This document shows, piece by piece, positions 9,882-18,679 of a stretch of 64,000 nucleotides of DNA. The stretch spans positions 1,674,001 through 1,738,000 of the forward strand of contig NZ_JACFOY010000001.1 in NCBI RefSeq assembly GCF_016102285.1. Reading direction: 5' to 3'. The position numbers were made by a program, and so were the translations under genes. Below the pieces are notes generated by a model, which was not told where the DNA came from, did no database searches, and saw only the letters and a program-made list of their open reading frames with translations. The stretch's first letter is position 1. Every line of letters begins with the position of its first letter. This DNA is from Bartonella sp. M0177 (GTDB lineage Bacteria; Pseudomonadota; Alphaproteobacteria; Rhizobiales; Rhizobiaceae).

Positions 9882-10712
9882 TTGTTGTTTAAAGATAATT
9901 TTAAAAAAATGGCGCGCACATTACTCGCGTCAATTGCTCCGGCTCTGTTGCTTACAAGCTGTACAACCTTGTCTTATGATCTTGGTGATATTGTGCCACC
10001 ATCCGGCACAGCACCCAAGGGACCAATCAATGCCCCCCGCTTTGATGATCGCAAGCCCCATGACTGGACCGAGCTTACCCCATGGCATTATCCTATTCAC
10101 GGAACCGATGTATCGAAATATCAACAGGCAGTTGACTGGGCAGCGGTCAAACATAGCGGTATTTCTTTTGCATTTATCAAAGCAACAGAGGGTGGCGACC
10201 GTGTAGACGACAATTTTCTCCACAACTGGGATGGCACAAAAGAAATCGGTATGGCACGCGGCGCCTATCACTTCTTCTATTATTGCCGCCCGGCTTCCGA
10301 ACAAGCCAAATGGTACATCAGAAATGTACCGAAAGACCCGACCGCGCTGCCGCCGGTGCTTGATATGGAGTGGAATGATTCTTCACCGACATGCAAAATC
10401 CGGCCACCGGCAGAGACTGTTCGTAGTGAAATGAAGGTCTTCCTATCCATTGTTGAAAAATATTATGGCAAGAAACCGATCATCTATACGACAGTCGATT
10501 TCTTCGATCGGAACGGCCTGTCGCAAATAAAAGGTTATTCGTTTTGGCTCCGGTCTGTCGCCGGCCATCCGCAAGAAAAATATGGCACCCATCCGTGGAC
10601 ATTCTGGCAATATACCGGAACGGGGCGTGTTCCCGGTATCAAGGGTGATGCCGACATCAACGTCTTTTACGGCAGCCGCGAAGACTGGCAAAAATATGTT
10701 TCCGGAAAATAA
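9882..10712 (+). CDS. GH25 muramidase (lysozyme) lipoprotein
   Basis: Glycoside hydrolase family 25 enzymes cut the MurNAc-GlcNAc bond. The domain spans about residues 65-270 with the marks GTDVSKYQ, FAFIKATEGGD, GAYHFF and PVLDMEW, which carry the expected Asp/Glu catalytic residues. The N-terminus ends in the lipobox LLTSC, so it should be an outer-membrane or periplasmic lipoprotein. The first codon taken is TTG 9882, six bases after AGGTG. ATG 9909 is an alternative that keeps the signal peptide. It is followed by a lytic transglycosylase on the same strand. Confidence 0.9.
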   Translation: MLFKDNFKKMARTLLASIAPALLLTSCTTLSYDLGDIVPPSGTAPKGPINAPRFDDRKPHDWTELTPWHYPIHGTDVSKYQQAVDWAAVKHSGISFAFIKATEGGDRVDDNFLHNWDGTKEIGMARGAYHFFYYCRPASEQAKWYIRNVPKDPTALPPVLDMEWNDSSPTCKIRPPAETVRSEMKVFLSIVEKYYGKKPIIYTTVDFFDRNGLSQIKGYSFWLRSVAGHPQEKYGTHPWTFWQYTGTGRVPGIKGDADINVFYGSREDWQKYVSGK

Positions 10713-10836
10713 AAAACGGGTGAGACAACAGGCAATTATCGTTTTGACTTATAAATGAAATACGTATGCCTCTTTATTTCTTTTAAAAAATGGTACAAGA
10801 CATTTTAAACGTCATAAAGTGCAGGAATGAGAATAA

Positions 10837-12081
10837 ATGTTCAAGACAAGACAGGCAATTCTGGCAGCTTCGACATTCTTGTTTGCGACAGTTTTCTGCC
10901 CGCTTTCACAAGCTGAAGAACCTGATGCGGCACCACAAACAGATGATGTCGCAACCAAAGTAGCACGCGAGGCCTGCGGCACGCCAATCGAAACATTCAG
11001 AGAGAATATCGCCGAAGAAGCCCGCAAAGCGGGTGTGAGCGAACACGCTATCGACGAGCTCAAAAAAGCAACAATTGATCAGAAGGTTATTGACCGTGAT
11101 AACGGGCAGGCCATTTTCAATCTCACATTTGCGGAATTTTCAAAACGCGTTATCCCTGAAGCGCGTTTGAAAAAGGGCAAGGAAAACTTGCAGAAATATT
11201 CCGATGTTTTTGCAAAAGCTGAAGAAAAATACGGGGTTCCGGGACCGGTTATTACTGCTTTTTGGGGGCTTGAAACCGATTATGGTGCAGTGCAAGGCAA
11301 TTTCGATACGTTGAATGCCCTCTTCACCCTCTCCCATGATTGCAGACGGCCGGAACTCTTCCGCCCGCAATTGATTGCGCTTTTGAAACTGTTCGATCAG
11401 GGCGTCGTCAATGCTGAAACAACCGGTGCTTGGGCTGGCGAAATCGGCCAAATGCAACTTTTGCCGAAGGATTATCTCGAACGCGGTGTTGATGGTGATG
11501 GCGATGGTAAAATCGACCTCAAAGGGTCTGTTGCCGATGCTGTCATGACGGCCGCCCATATGTTGAGCGATCTCGGATGGCGGCGCGGTGAACCATGGCT
11601 TGAGGAGGTGCGCCTAACGCGCGATGATCTTCCCTGGCAAGAAGCAATCAGGCAAAATCGCAAACCCCATTCGCAATGGACCAGTTGGGGTGTTACCGGC
11701 ATTAATGGCCCGTTGGGACCCGATAACGGGGATGCATCCCTTATGTTGCCAATGGGGCGAAAGGGACCTGCATTTTTAGCCTATGACAATTTCGATATTT
11801 TTGTCGAATGGAACAAATCGATTGTTTATGCAACAACCGTTGCCTATTTCGCTTCACGCCTTGCCGGTGCCCCTGCTTTCGACATAGGTCATCCGGATCC
11901 GGGGTTGAGCACAGAAGAGATGAAGCAATTGCAACAAAAGCTTGCTGACCGTGGTTATGATATGGGCAAAGTGGATGGCGTTTACGGTATATTGACACGC
12001 GACGCAGTGCGAACCGAACAGCTCCGTTTGGGACTTCCTGCCGATTCATGGCCGACAAAAGAATTGCTCGACCGGCTTTAA
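10837..12081 (+). CDS. MltB-type lytic murein transglycosylase with peptidoglycan-binding domain
   Basis: Cuts glycan strands to 1,6-anhydroMurNAc ends in the periplasm. A signal peptide ends near SQA-EE. The SLT_2 domain (about residues 45-345) contains ITAFWGLETDYGAVQGNFDT, in which the Glu of the GLE motif is the family acid catalyst, then GEIGQMQLLPKDY. Residues about 350-414 are a PG_binding_1 domain. 414 residues is usual for the alphaproteobacterial form. A terminator follows about 50 bp downstream. Confidence 0.94.
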   Translation: MFKTRQAILAASTFLFATVFCPLSQAEEPDAAPQTDDVATKVAREACGTPIETFRENIAEEARKAGVSEHAIDELKKATIDQKVIDRDNGQAIFNLTFAEFSKRVIPEARLKKGKENLQKYSDVFAKAEEKYGVPGPVITAFWGLETDYGAVQGNFDTLNALFTLSHDCRRPELFRPQLIALLKLFDQGVVNAETTGAWAGEIGQMQLLPKDYLERGVDGDGDGKIDLKGSVADAVMTAAHMLSDLGWRRGEPWLEEVRLTRDDLPWQEAIRQNRKPHSQWTSWGVTGINGPLGPDNGDASLMLPMGRKGPAFLAYDNFDIFVEWNKSIVYATTVAYFASRLAGAPAFDIGHPDPGLSTEEMKQLQQKLADRGYDMGKVDGVYGILTRDAVRTEQLRLGLPADSWPTKELLDRL

Positions 12082-12129
12082 AGCCACATTTACCGGTTTA
12101 AAAAAAACTAGCACATTCAACTCATAGCA

Positions 12130-12156
12130 AAACGGGCATCTCTGCCCGTTTTTGTT
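12130..12156 (+). terminator. Intrinsic terminator after the lytic transglycosylase gene
   Basis: ACGGGC-atctct-GCCCGT followed by TTTTGTTTTA on the plus strand. Confidence 0.85.
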
Positions 12157-12536
12157 TTATTGTTCGCTTTTTTAGAAATAGCACTTTCCCGATGCGGTAG
12201 CACTTAACCGATCACCGATTGAAGGCTTCATCTCTTCATTTCCGGAATTATGCGGGCTCCCCTTTTCGCTTCATCATGCAAACATTTTCGCCCAGTCCCG
12301 TTATTTCTATCGTTCTTGAATAGATGCATTAAGCTTTTTCGATTGTCGCACGGTAATCTACGCCAAATTCTCTTATGCCCTTTTATTTTTTAAACGTCAT
12401 TCGTCCCGTCCGACAAAAAGGATTTACCCATTGTCACAGCATAAAGACTTTAACAAAGCCGCATTTCCAACGGGTCATGATTCCGGCACTTCCAAAAAAG
12501 CCAAAAGGATGAATTTGTCCATGCAAAATTCGCAAA
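12157..12536. other. Gap without a convincing gene
   Basis: 380 bp between the transglycosylase terminator and the candidate sRNA terminator. It is T/C-rich with no supported frame. Confidence 0.5.
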
Positions 12537-12571
12537 ATAAAACCCGACCGGAGCAAGCTCCGATCGGGCCT
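12537..12571 (-). terminator. Strong intrinsic terminator of the candidate sRNA
   Basis: The minus strand reads CCCGA(T)CGGAGC-ttgc-style stem, a 12-bp near-perfect hairpin, followed by TTTTATTTT. Confidence 0.8.
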
Positions 12572-12648
12572 CAACCAAGGGAAATCCGTTGCGGGGGGTC
12601 TCGGTCTCCCTGGTTGTTAACCAATTTGTTGCACCTCGATAACGATGC
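12537..12648 (-). ncRNA. Candidate trans-acting small RNA with its own promoter and terminator
   Basis: On the minus strand, TTGTGA (12683-12678) and CATATC (12660-12655) are 17 bases apart and would start a transcript near 12648. Three hairpins follow: GCATC..GGTGC, AACCAGGGA..TCCCTTGGTT, and the terminator CCCGATCGGAGC..GCTCCGGTCGGG plus TTTTATTTT. The length near 110 nt and the three-hairpin plan resemble the alphaproteobacterial AbcR/alpha-r sRNAs, but identity to any named family is not established. It is not a leader, since no gene follows on that strand. Confidence 0.55.
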
Positions 12649-12683
12649 CTCATTGATATGAACGATCATCGCGACAATCACAA

Positions 12684-13170
12684 GACAAGGGTTGGAAAAG
12701 CGGTTTAAAATCTAGAAATTTTTGCTATAATTTTACTCAATATGATAAAAACGTGTCAGTTTTGTCTTATATTGGAGCAAATAATCGCAAAAAACAGATA
12801 TTGCATGGAAAAATAACCCTAAATTTTCAGCTATTCGAGTCGCAGCCGCAGAACTTGTTTGGTCACCTGTCGGGAGATGGAATGTCGCTGTTCAAGCTCT
12901 TCTTTATCTTTGCTCTTCTTGTCCTTTTCCCTTCTTCGTCTTTGTTTTGACAGCAAGCGCAAAGCCCGAAGAACCGGCGACCGAAAACTCAATTGGTTTC
13001 CCCGCCCTTCAAGCCTTACCGGCCAATATCATGATTGGCCGGTAAGGAAATTATTGTAAACATCTTCATCAAGAAAGAAGTGCTCTATGGAAAACGGGCA
13101 CAATCGGTCTTTCGCCCATCGTGACAATTTTCGATGAGCAAACCGAATTTTCACCTGTGTTACTATCCGT
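12684..13170. other. Gap with one perfect inverted repeat
   Basis: About 490 bp with no supported gene. The open frames at 12753-13059 are AT-rich and lack a ribosome-binding site. It contains the 34-bp inverted repeat listed separately at 13014-13047. Confidence 0.5.
13014..13047. repeat. Perfect 14-bp inverted repeat
   Basis: CCTTACCGGCCAAT and ATTGGCCGGTAAGG flank the 6-base loop ATCATG. No T-run follows on either strand, so it is not a normal intrinsic terminator. It lies beyond the 3' end of metF. Confidence 0.8.
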
Positions 13171-14091
13171 TCAGTCTCCGGTCACAAGTTCGGGCATGTC
13201 TTTTTTCGGTCTGATACCGATAAGGTAACATATGGCATAGACGAGATCGGCGCGATTGAGCGTATAGAAGTGAAAATCTTCAACGCCATGTTCGACAAGG
13301 TCAAGCACCTGTTCGGCAGCGACAGCCGCCGCTACAAGATCATGTGTTTTCTGGTCTTCTTCCAATCCTTCAAAACGCTGTGCCAGCCAATCGGGAATAT
13401 GGGTGCCATTGCGTGCACAGAAGTTTTTAACCTGCCAAAAATTATGAATTGGCAAAATGCCGGGCAAAATCGGAATATAAATGCCGGCTTTGCGCACTCT
13501 TTCTATATAATCTTCATAAAAATGGTTATCGAAAAAACATTGGGTAATGGCTTTGGTCGCGCCATTGTCGATTTTGCGTTTAAGCAAATCGATATCGGTC
13601 GCAAAATCGGGACTTTCGGGATGTTTTTCCGGATAAGCCGAAACAGTGATTTCAAAATCCGGATTAATTGCTTTCAAACCGGCTACAAGCTCGACCGCAT
13701 TGGCATAACCTCCCGGAGTGGGATGATAACGCCCGCCTGCTCCATTGCTTGGGTCACCGCGCAGCGCAACAAAATGATGAATGCCCATAGAAGCGAATTG
13801 ACGTGCCACGCCGTCGACTTCTTCCCGTGTTGCATCAACACATGTCAAATGCGCCGCCGCATTGAGGTGCGTTTCCTTGATGATACGTTCAACTGTCCGG
13901 CCGGTCCGCTCCCGAGTGGAGCCGCCTGCCCCGTAAGTTACCGAAACAAATTCCGGCTTTAACGGTGCAAGACGTTTGACCGTTTGCCAAAGCATTTCTT
14001 CCATTTTCTCCGTTTTAGGCGGAAAAAATTCGAATGAAACCTTCAGCTTGTCGCCCAGATCGGGGCGGCGGGAAAGTGATGGGGCAGACAT
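13171..14091 (-). CDS. metF: 5,10-methylenetetrahydrofolate reductase
   Basis: FAD enzyme that reduces 5,10-methylene-THF to 5-methyl-THF, the methyl donor for methionine synthase. The 306-residue length is normal. The FEFFPPKTEKMEE start, VSVTYGAGGSTRERT, LTCVDATREEV and HFVALRGDPSNG are MTHFR signatures. It starts 28 bp after the end of the ArsR-methyltransferase regulator gene on the same strand, so the two should be co-transcribed from the promoter with the SahR-like palindrome and respond to S-adenosylhomocysteine status. Confidence 0.97.
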   Translation of the reverse strand: MSAPSLSRRPDLGDKLKVSFEFFPPKTEKMEEMLWQTVKRLAPLKPEFVSVTYGAGGSTRERTGRTVERIIKETHLNAAAHLTCVDATREEVDGVARQFASMGIHHFVALRGDPSNGAGGRYHPTPGGYANAVELVAGLKAINPDFEITVSAYPEKHPESPDFATDIDLLKRKIDNGATKAITQCFFDNHFYEDYIERVRKAGIYIPILPGILPIHNFWQVKNFCARNGTHIPDWLAQRFEGLEEDQKTHDLVAAAVAAEQVLDLVEHGVEDFHFYTLNRADLVYAICYLIGIRPKKDMPELVTGD

Positions 14092-14119
14092 TAAGCGGTC
14101 TCCGTTAAACTATTGTTTG

Positions 14120-15097
14120 TCAGGCAATCAACAAACGCGGATCACGGGCGAGCCAAAGCTTGATCGTGAGGCCTTTTGTATTGCCATTTTGTTGTGGTTG
14201 AAAACTCAAAGTTTTTTCCAATGTCAAACCGGCTTTATCAAGCCAATCTTCCATTTGGGAATCAGAAAATCCCATACGTATGTGGGCATATTTTTCACGT
14301 AAATATTCAAGTTCATGTGGAGCATAGTCGACAATAATGAGCCGCGCACCGGGGCGCATGACACGCGCGGCTTCAAAAATTGCACTTTCAGGGTCCGACA
14401 GGAAATGAAGTACCTGATAAATCGTAACGAGATTGAACGTTTCGTTCTCGACCGGCAAGTTAGCCACGTCACCTAGTCTCACCTGCGCATTCGAAATTCC
14501 GGCCTTATCCAGATTAACGCGCGCAACAGCCAACATATCACGATTGTTATCAATTCCGATGGCACGCGTATAAAGGGGCGCAAAAAGCTTCAATAACGAA
14601 CCTGTACCGGTGCCAATATCGAGCATGGACTGGAATGGCGTTGTTCCTACCAGTTCAACCATGGTTTGTTCGACGGTGTTATCGGGAACATGAAGCAATC
14701 TCAGTTTATCCCAGTCATGCGCATTTTTGGAAAAATAGGCAGCCGCAGCGCGGCTTCTTTCTTTTTTGACTTCATCAAGTCTTGCCATATCCCCTTCGAT
14801 AAGATCGTCCCGACGATCAATATGTTCAAGCACTGTGTTTAACATTTCCCGCCGTAACGAGCATGAAGACAGAGAAAAATACGCCCATGCACCTTCCTGA
14901 TAACGCTCGATCAGGTTGGCCTCCGTTAAAAGCCGCAAATGTCGGGAAACGCGTGGCTGGGATTGTCCAAGAATTTTGGTAAGATCGGAAACTGTCAAAT
15001 CGCCCTTGTCCAATAAAAACAAAATGCGCAAACGCGTTGTTTCAGCAACCGCCTTCAATACGTCTACCATTTCATTCAATGCCAATTGGCGCACCAT
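14120..15097 (-). CDS. sahR: ArsR-family regulator fused to a SAM-binding methyltransferase domain, SahR type
   Basis: Residues about 5-90 form an ArsR winged helix (LRILFLLDKGDLTVSDLTKILGQSQPRVSRHLRLL). Residues about 130-300 form a class I methyltransferase fold with MLDIGTGTGSLLKLF and IIVDYAPHELEYLRE. This architecture matches SahR, known as an S-adenosylhomocysteine-sensing repressor of methionine-cycle genes in Proteobacteria. It sits upstream of metF, and a perfect ATATAAAGAT/ATCTTTATAT palindrome lies 23 bp upstream of its start, as expected for autoregulation. Enzymatic activity is not implied. The symbol rests on architecture, target gene and site. Confidence 0.87.
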   Translation of the reverse strand: MVRQLALNEMVDVLKAVAETTRLRILFLLDKGDLTVSDLTKILGQSQPRVSRHLRLLTEANLIERYQEGAWAYFSLSSCSLRREMLNTVLEHIDRRDDLIEGDMARLDEVKKERSRAAAAYFSKNAHDWDKLRLLHVPDNTVEQTMVELVGTTPFQSMLDIGTGTGSLLKLFAPLYTRAIGIDNNRDMLAVARVNLDKAGISNAQVRLGDVANLPVENETFNLVTIYQVLHFLSDPESAIFEAARVMRPGARLIIVDYAPHELEYLREKYAHIRMGFSDSQMEDWLDKAGLTLEKTLSFQPQQNGNTKGLTIKLWLARDPRLLIA

Positions 15098-15119
15098 AAC
15101 TGTGTCTCCACTCTTATAG

Positions 15120-15139
15120 ATATAAAGATATCTTTATAT
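15120..15139. promoter_or_regulatory. SahR-type operator, perfect 20-bp palindrome
   Basis: ATATAAAGATATCTTTATAT is fully self-complementary and lies 23-42 bases before the sahR start, in the expected promoter zone. It agrees with the motif described for SahR regulons as I recall it. Confidence 0.8.
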
Positions 15140-15664
15140 ATTTTGCAAATGTCAAGCAGAGAGATGACTTATGCCCACAAACACCAAAAAATTCCCCCTT
15201 CAACGCATATATAAGAGCGTTCGGGCATAGCTGATGTCGAACCCGACCTTGCTCTATAACCGGAATATCTGCATGTGAGGTAACAAGAGCCGGATGAGCG
15301 GGAAAACTATGCCTGACAATAAAACAAAGTTTTCGAGTTTTTGCGATAATAAATTTTCTTGTCTGACCTTAGGAAACACTCGCCGATCTGCGCGGAGACG
15401 TTAATCCGGCAAATTCCGTTTAACAGCCGTTCGGGCTATTGCCGCGTCATCATTGTTCTTTAAAAAAGCGGACTATTATTTTAAAGGAAAAGAATTTGCT
15501 GTTGAACCAATGTGCAGAAGGGCAAATCGCCCCTTTTCTTGATGAAAAGCCGCAATTGCCTTCGATAGTCCAATTGTTTTTACATTTTTACGTCCAAGCT
15601 TATAACTTTAAGCACAATAAAAATCTGTTTGACAAAAAAACGGGTTTCAATTTTTTATTTGTCC
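15140..15664. other. Gap without a convincing gene
   Basis: About 525 bp between the divergent sahR and DUF2293 genes. A 98-codon plus-strand frame (15439-15735) overlaps the DUF2293 gene out of frame and has no support. Confidence 0.5.
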
Positions 15665-15970
15665 ATGACAACAAAGAGACAACGCGCTGTTTTAAAGGAA
15701 TTGACCTTGCTGGTCCCGCAGGCTCCCTATGCTGATAGCGAACCTATCCGGTCTGCCGCTTTAAGCGCACATATGAGACATCTTCCTCCTTCGATTGCTG
15801 TGTGGCTCTCGATCGTTGCCTATATCCGCCATACCTATACCGATTATGATAAATTGCGCGATGAAGGTTACGACAAGGATTCGGCGCGTTTTTTTGTCAT
15901 TGACGATATTAACGAAAAACTGACCGAATGGCGGGCAACGCGTTTTGTCGACATGGATGAAAAATTATAA
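15665..15970 (+). CDS. DUF2293 domain protein
   Basis: A protein of 101 residues if the ATG at 15665 is used. An upstream in-frame ATG at 15629 would add an implausible MTKKRVSIFYLS leader. The body matches the DUF2293 pattern, with PPSIAVWLSIVAYIRHTYTDYDKLRDEGYD and ARFFVIDDINEKLTEWRATR. The function of the family is not known; it is mainly found in Rhizobiales and in fungi, to my knowledge. It stands alone and convergent with the L,D-transpeptidase gene. Confidence 0.8.
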   Translation: MTTKRQRAVLKELTLLVPQAPYADSEPIRSAALSAHMRHLPPSIAVWLSIVAYIRHTYTDYDKLRDEGYDKDSARFFVIDDINEKLTEWRATRFVDMDEKL

Positions 15971-16200
15971 CAACCGCCTGAACAATTTAAGGGATATTAG
16001 CCCCTCTTATAGATAAACTTTTATCACATGAGAATGCGGGTTCATCACTCCTTTTCCTGATCACATCGTGATTGTTGAATATGCTCTCAAAGATAATAAG
16101 CGAGGCTATCAAAGCTTAAAAATTTGCCCTCATGGTTTCACTTGCCAAAAATATCAGCTTTCGGAGCGATCGGGCAGGTTTCAATAAACAACCGACGCCG

Positions 16201-16230
16201 GAAAAGAAAAAGGGCGGAAAACCGCCCTTT
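16201..16230 (-). terminator. Intrinsic terminator of the L,D-transpeptidase gene
   Basis: AAAGGGCGG-tttt-CCGCCCTTT followed by TTCTTTTC on the minus strand, 26 bp past the stop. Confidence 0.88.
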
Positions 16231-16255
16231 CAGATGAACCATTTATCGTTAAAAA

Positions 16256-16960
16256 TTAACGAACAATCACTTTCGAACCGACATCGACGCGCTCATAAAG
16301 ATCGACAACATCCTTGTTCAGCATGCGGATACATCCTGCCGAAACATTTTTGCCAATACTTGATGGCTGTGTCGTCCCATGGATACGGAAATAGGTGTCG
16401 TTGTTTCCTTGGAAGAGATAGAGCGCGCGGGCACCTAACGGACTGTGTAATCCTCCCGGTACGCCGTCAGCAAAGCGTTTATATTGCTGCGGTTTGCGCT
16501 GCACCATATCGGCTGTCGGAATCCAGCGCGGCCATTTACGCTTGAAGCGTATTTTAGCTTCGCCTTGAAAACCGAGACCGGCAGCACCGACACCAACGCC
16601 ATAACGGATAGCCTGTCCGTTACCGGTGATAAGATAGAGATAATGGTTTTCCGGTTCGACTATAATCGTACCCGGTATCTCGTCACTTGGATAAGGCACA
16701 ACTGTGCGTTCGAATTGTTCCGGTATCTTGACCGTGACCGGCGGAATTTTGAATGGTTCGTCAGGAGTTTGCTCATACCGGTCATAAACCGATTGCGTAC
16801 CAAGCAAAGTTGATGTCACTACCGGTTTTGAAGGCGCGGCTTTGACACTGCTATCTGACGAAACCGTCGGCGGTGGCGTTGTCGCACATCCGACAAGACC
16901 TACTCCCAAAACACCCAGAATTGCTGCAAGCCCTAATTTTTGCTGCCAGAAATATTTCAT
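16256..16960 (-). CDS. L,D-transpeptidase (YkuD family), lipoprotein
   Basis: YkuD enzymes form 3-3 peptidoglycan cross-links or tether outer-membrane proteins to murein, as shown for related Rhizobiales enzymes. The catalytic signature is IHGTTQPSSIGKNVSAGCIRML with His and Cys in the HxnSxGCIRM arrangement. The chosen start gives MKYFWQQKLGLAAILGVLG with lipobox GLVGC. A start 12 codons upstream (16996) is open, but the longer n-region is atypical for a lipoprotein signal. Monocistronic, with its own terminator. Confidence 0.9.
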   Translation of the reverse strand: MKYFWQQKLGLAAILGVLGVGLVGCATTPPPTVSSDSSVKAAPSKPVVTSTLLGTQSVYDRYEQTPDEPFKIPPVTVKIPEQFERTVVPYPSDEIPGTIIVEPENHYLYLITGNGQAIRYGVGVGAAGLGFQGEAKIRFKRKWPRWIPTADMVQRKPQQYKRFADGVPGGLHSPLGARALYLFQGNNDTYFRIHGTTQPSSIGKNVSAGCIRMLNKDVVDLYERVDVGSKVIVR

Positions 16961-16996
16961 TTTCAGTCTAGAAACCTCGTGATTGCGAAACGCCAT

Positions 16997-17823
16997 AATG
17001 TGCGTATTTTTTCGTACAACGTGGTTAATAGATAGTTAACATAATAAAAAGTATTTTCAGTTTATAACCACCATTTTTAAAGCTTTTTGAGCGCTTTAAA
17101 GACAACTTTTCCGCGCATAAAGACAATTATGCAACAGTAAATGAAGTGATGCGCCGCTTTTAATGAGAAAATTTCACCCCCGAAAACTTCAAAAACACTA
17201 ACGCGGTAAAGACGAATCAATTGGAGGTTAAAAACACCGTTAAAAATTGTCTTCCCGTTTATTATGGCAATTGCTTCTACGTCCGCCCCACATCGGATTT
17301 TTAATCTGCTATTTCATTATTTCATCGTTCAATTTATAAAATCCAATTCCATTAAAATGTATAAAAATTATAGTATATTAATCGATAAATTACGTTTATA
17401 TAATAAAATTAAGCATTTATATTATATTATTAATTACATAAAATATATCTGTAATTGATATATATTTAAAAATAAAATAGTTTTTAAATAGAAAACTGTT
17501 AAACTACAAAAAAGATAAGTGCTTTTTGTTGATAAAGCGGGTTAATGGTCGAGATTAAGAGAAATTGTCCATTGATTGCATTTTAAATCGGGCTTTGTGT
17601 TCTCCCCTTGGATAAGGGGGACACGATTGGAATATGATTGGGCATCATATTTGCTGCTAAATGGTTTTCGCCGACGAATAGCGAGCCTCCTCACTATCAT
17701 CTATATTGATTTGAACAGATGTGGCAGAACCCCATAGGAAATCTTCGCAACAAATCCCATAAAACGGTTTTAATCCGAAAAATTTTTTATCTCATCCCGA
17801 TGTGAGGTTGTCCGAAAACCCGA
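16997..17823. other. AT-rich gap
   Basis: About 830 bp without a supported gene. The core 17330-17500 is almost pure A/T with many TA steps. The 64-codon plus frame inside it (17264-17458) is a product of that composition. It could hold binding sites for an AT-binding silencer or promoter-distal spacer; nothing definite. Confidence 0.5.
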
Positions 17824-17853
17824 AAAAAAGAGCCATAACATATATGGCTCTTT
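17824..17853 (-). terminator. Intrinsic terminator of tam
   Basis: AAAGAGCCATAT-atgtt-ATGGCTCTTT followed by TTTTCGGG on the minus strand. Confidence 0.8.
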
Positions 17854-17897
17854 CATTTCGATTCATGATAGTTATACGCAGATTTTGATCTTGAACT

Positions 17898-18662
17898 TTA
17901 TTTCACCAAAACCAAAAACAGACGTGGAAAGCGTAACAGCACTTTGCCGTCATATTGCGTCGGATAGAGTTTTTTGATGCGTTCCAGATAAAGTGCCAGA
18001 TAGTCCTGTTTTTCTTGCTCGTTAAGTGGTGCCAAAAATGGCCGTAAAGCTGCACCTTTAACCCAGTCAACAATTGCTTCGTGATTTTCCATAATCGGAT
18101 TATAGATTGTCTGCCAGAGATCAATATAATGGACAAGCGGTTTTAATGCGTCATAATAAACCGAGACATTCGGCAATTTTTCGCGTGCCACCGAACCGAT
18201 GCGATCATTCCACCTTTTGTCTTCCGCCACGTGAATCATTGCACGGTGAAGCGGCTCGAACAAATTATCCGGCATTTGTACAGCAAGAGCTGCACCGTTT
18301 TTCATAGACGATACTAGGCGCTTCATCTGTTCGATATGATCAGGCAACCATTGGAAGACGGCATTGGAAAACAACAGGTCAACGTCTGCATCCGGCGACC
18401 ATTTCTCGATATCCTGAACCGTAAATTCGATCTTCGGCAAACGTTTCTTGGCATTGGCAATCATTTCCGGAGAAGAGTCAAAACCGGTTATTTTCGCTTT
18501 TGGCCAGTGTTCACACAAAACTTCGGTAGAGGTACCCGGACCACAACCGAGATCGACAATGTTTTTAACCTCTTTCAGAGGGACAGCATTAGCGAGGTCA
18601 TGTACCGGCCTCAAACGTTCATCCTCGAATTTCAAATATTGTTTTGCTGACCAATCTTGCAT
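17898..18662 (-). CDS. tam: Trans-aconitate 2-methyltransferase
   Basis: SAM-dependent enzyme that methyl-esterifies trans-aconitate, an inhibitor formed spontaneously from cis-aconitate in the citric-acid cycle. The start MQDWSAKQYLKFEDERLRP and VDLGCGPGTSTEVL (SAM motif I), FDSSPEMIANA and LFSNAVFQWLPDH are characteristic. ATG 18662 is preceded by GGAG at good spacing, so the seven extra codons upstream are not used. The 254-residue length is normal. Confidence 0.93.
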   Translation of the reverse strand: MQDWSAKQYLKFEDERLRPVHDLANAVPLKEVKNIVDLGCGPGTSTEVLCEHWPKAKITGFDSSPEMIANAKKRLPKIEFTVQDIEKWSPDADVDLLFSNAVFQWLPDHIEQMKRLVSSMKNGAALAVQMPDNLFEPLHRAMIHVAEDKRWNDRIGSVAREKLPNVSVYYDALKPLVHYIDLWQTIYNPIMENHEAIVDWVKGAALRPFLAPLNEQEKQDYLALYLERIKKLYPTQYDGKVLLRFPRLFLVLVK

Positions 18663-18679
18663 CAGTTTTCTCCATTGTC

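Noticed and set aside
12450..12653. 67-codon minus frame across the candidate sRNA
   Set aside because: It runs through the terminator stem, and its start coincides with the predicted RNA 5' end without a ribosome-binding site; structure explains the sequence better.
17264..17458. 64-codon plus frame in A/T-rich DNA
   Set aside because: Composition alone explains an Ile/Tyr/Asn/Lys-rich frame; no ribosome-binding site.
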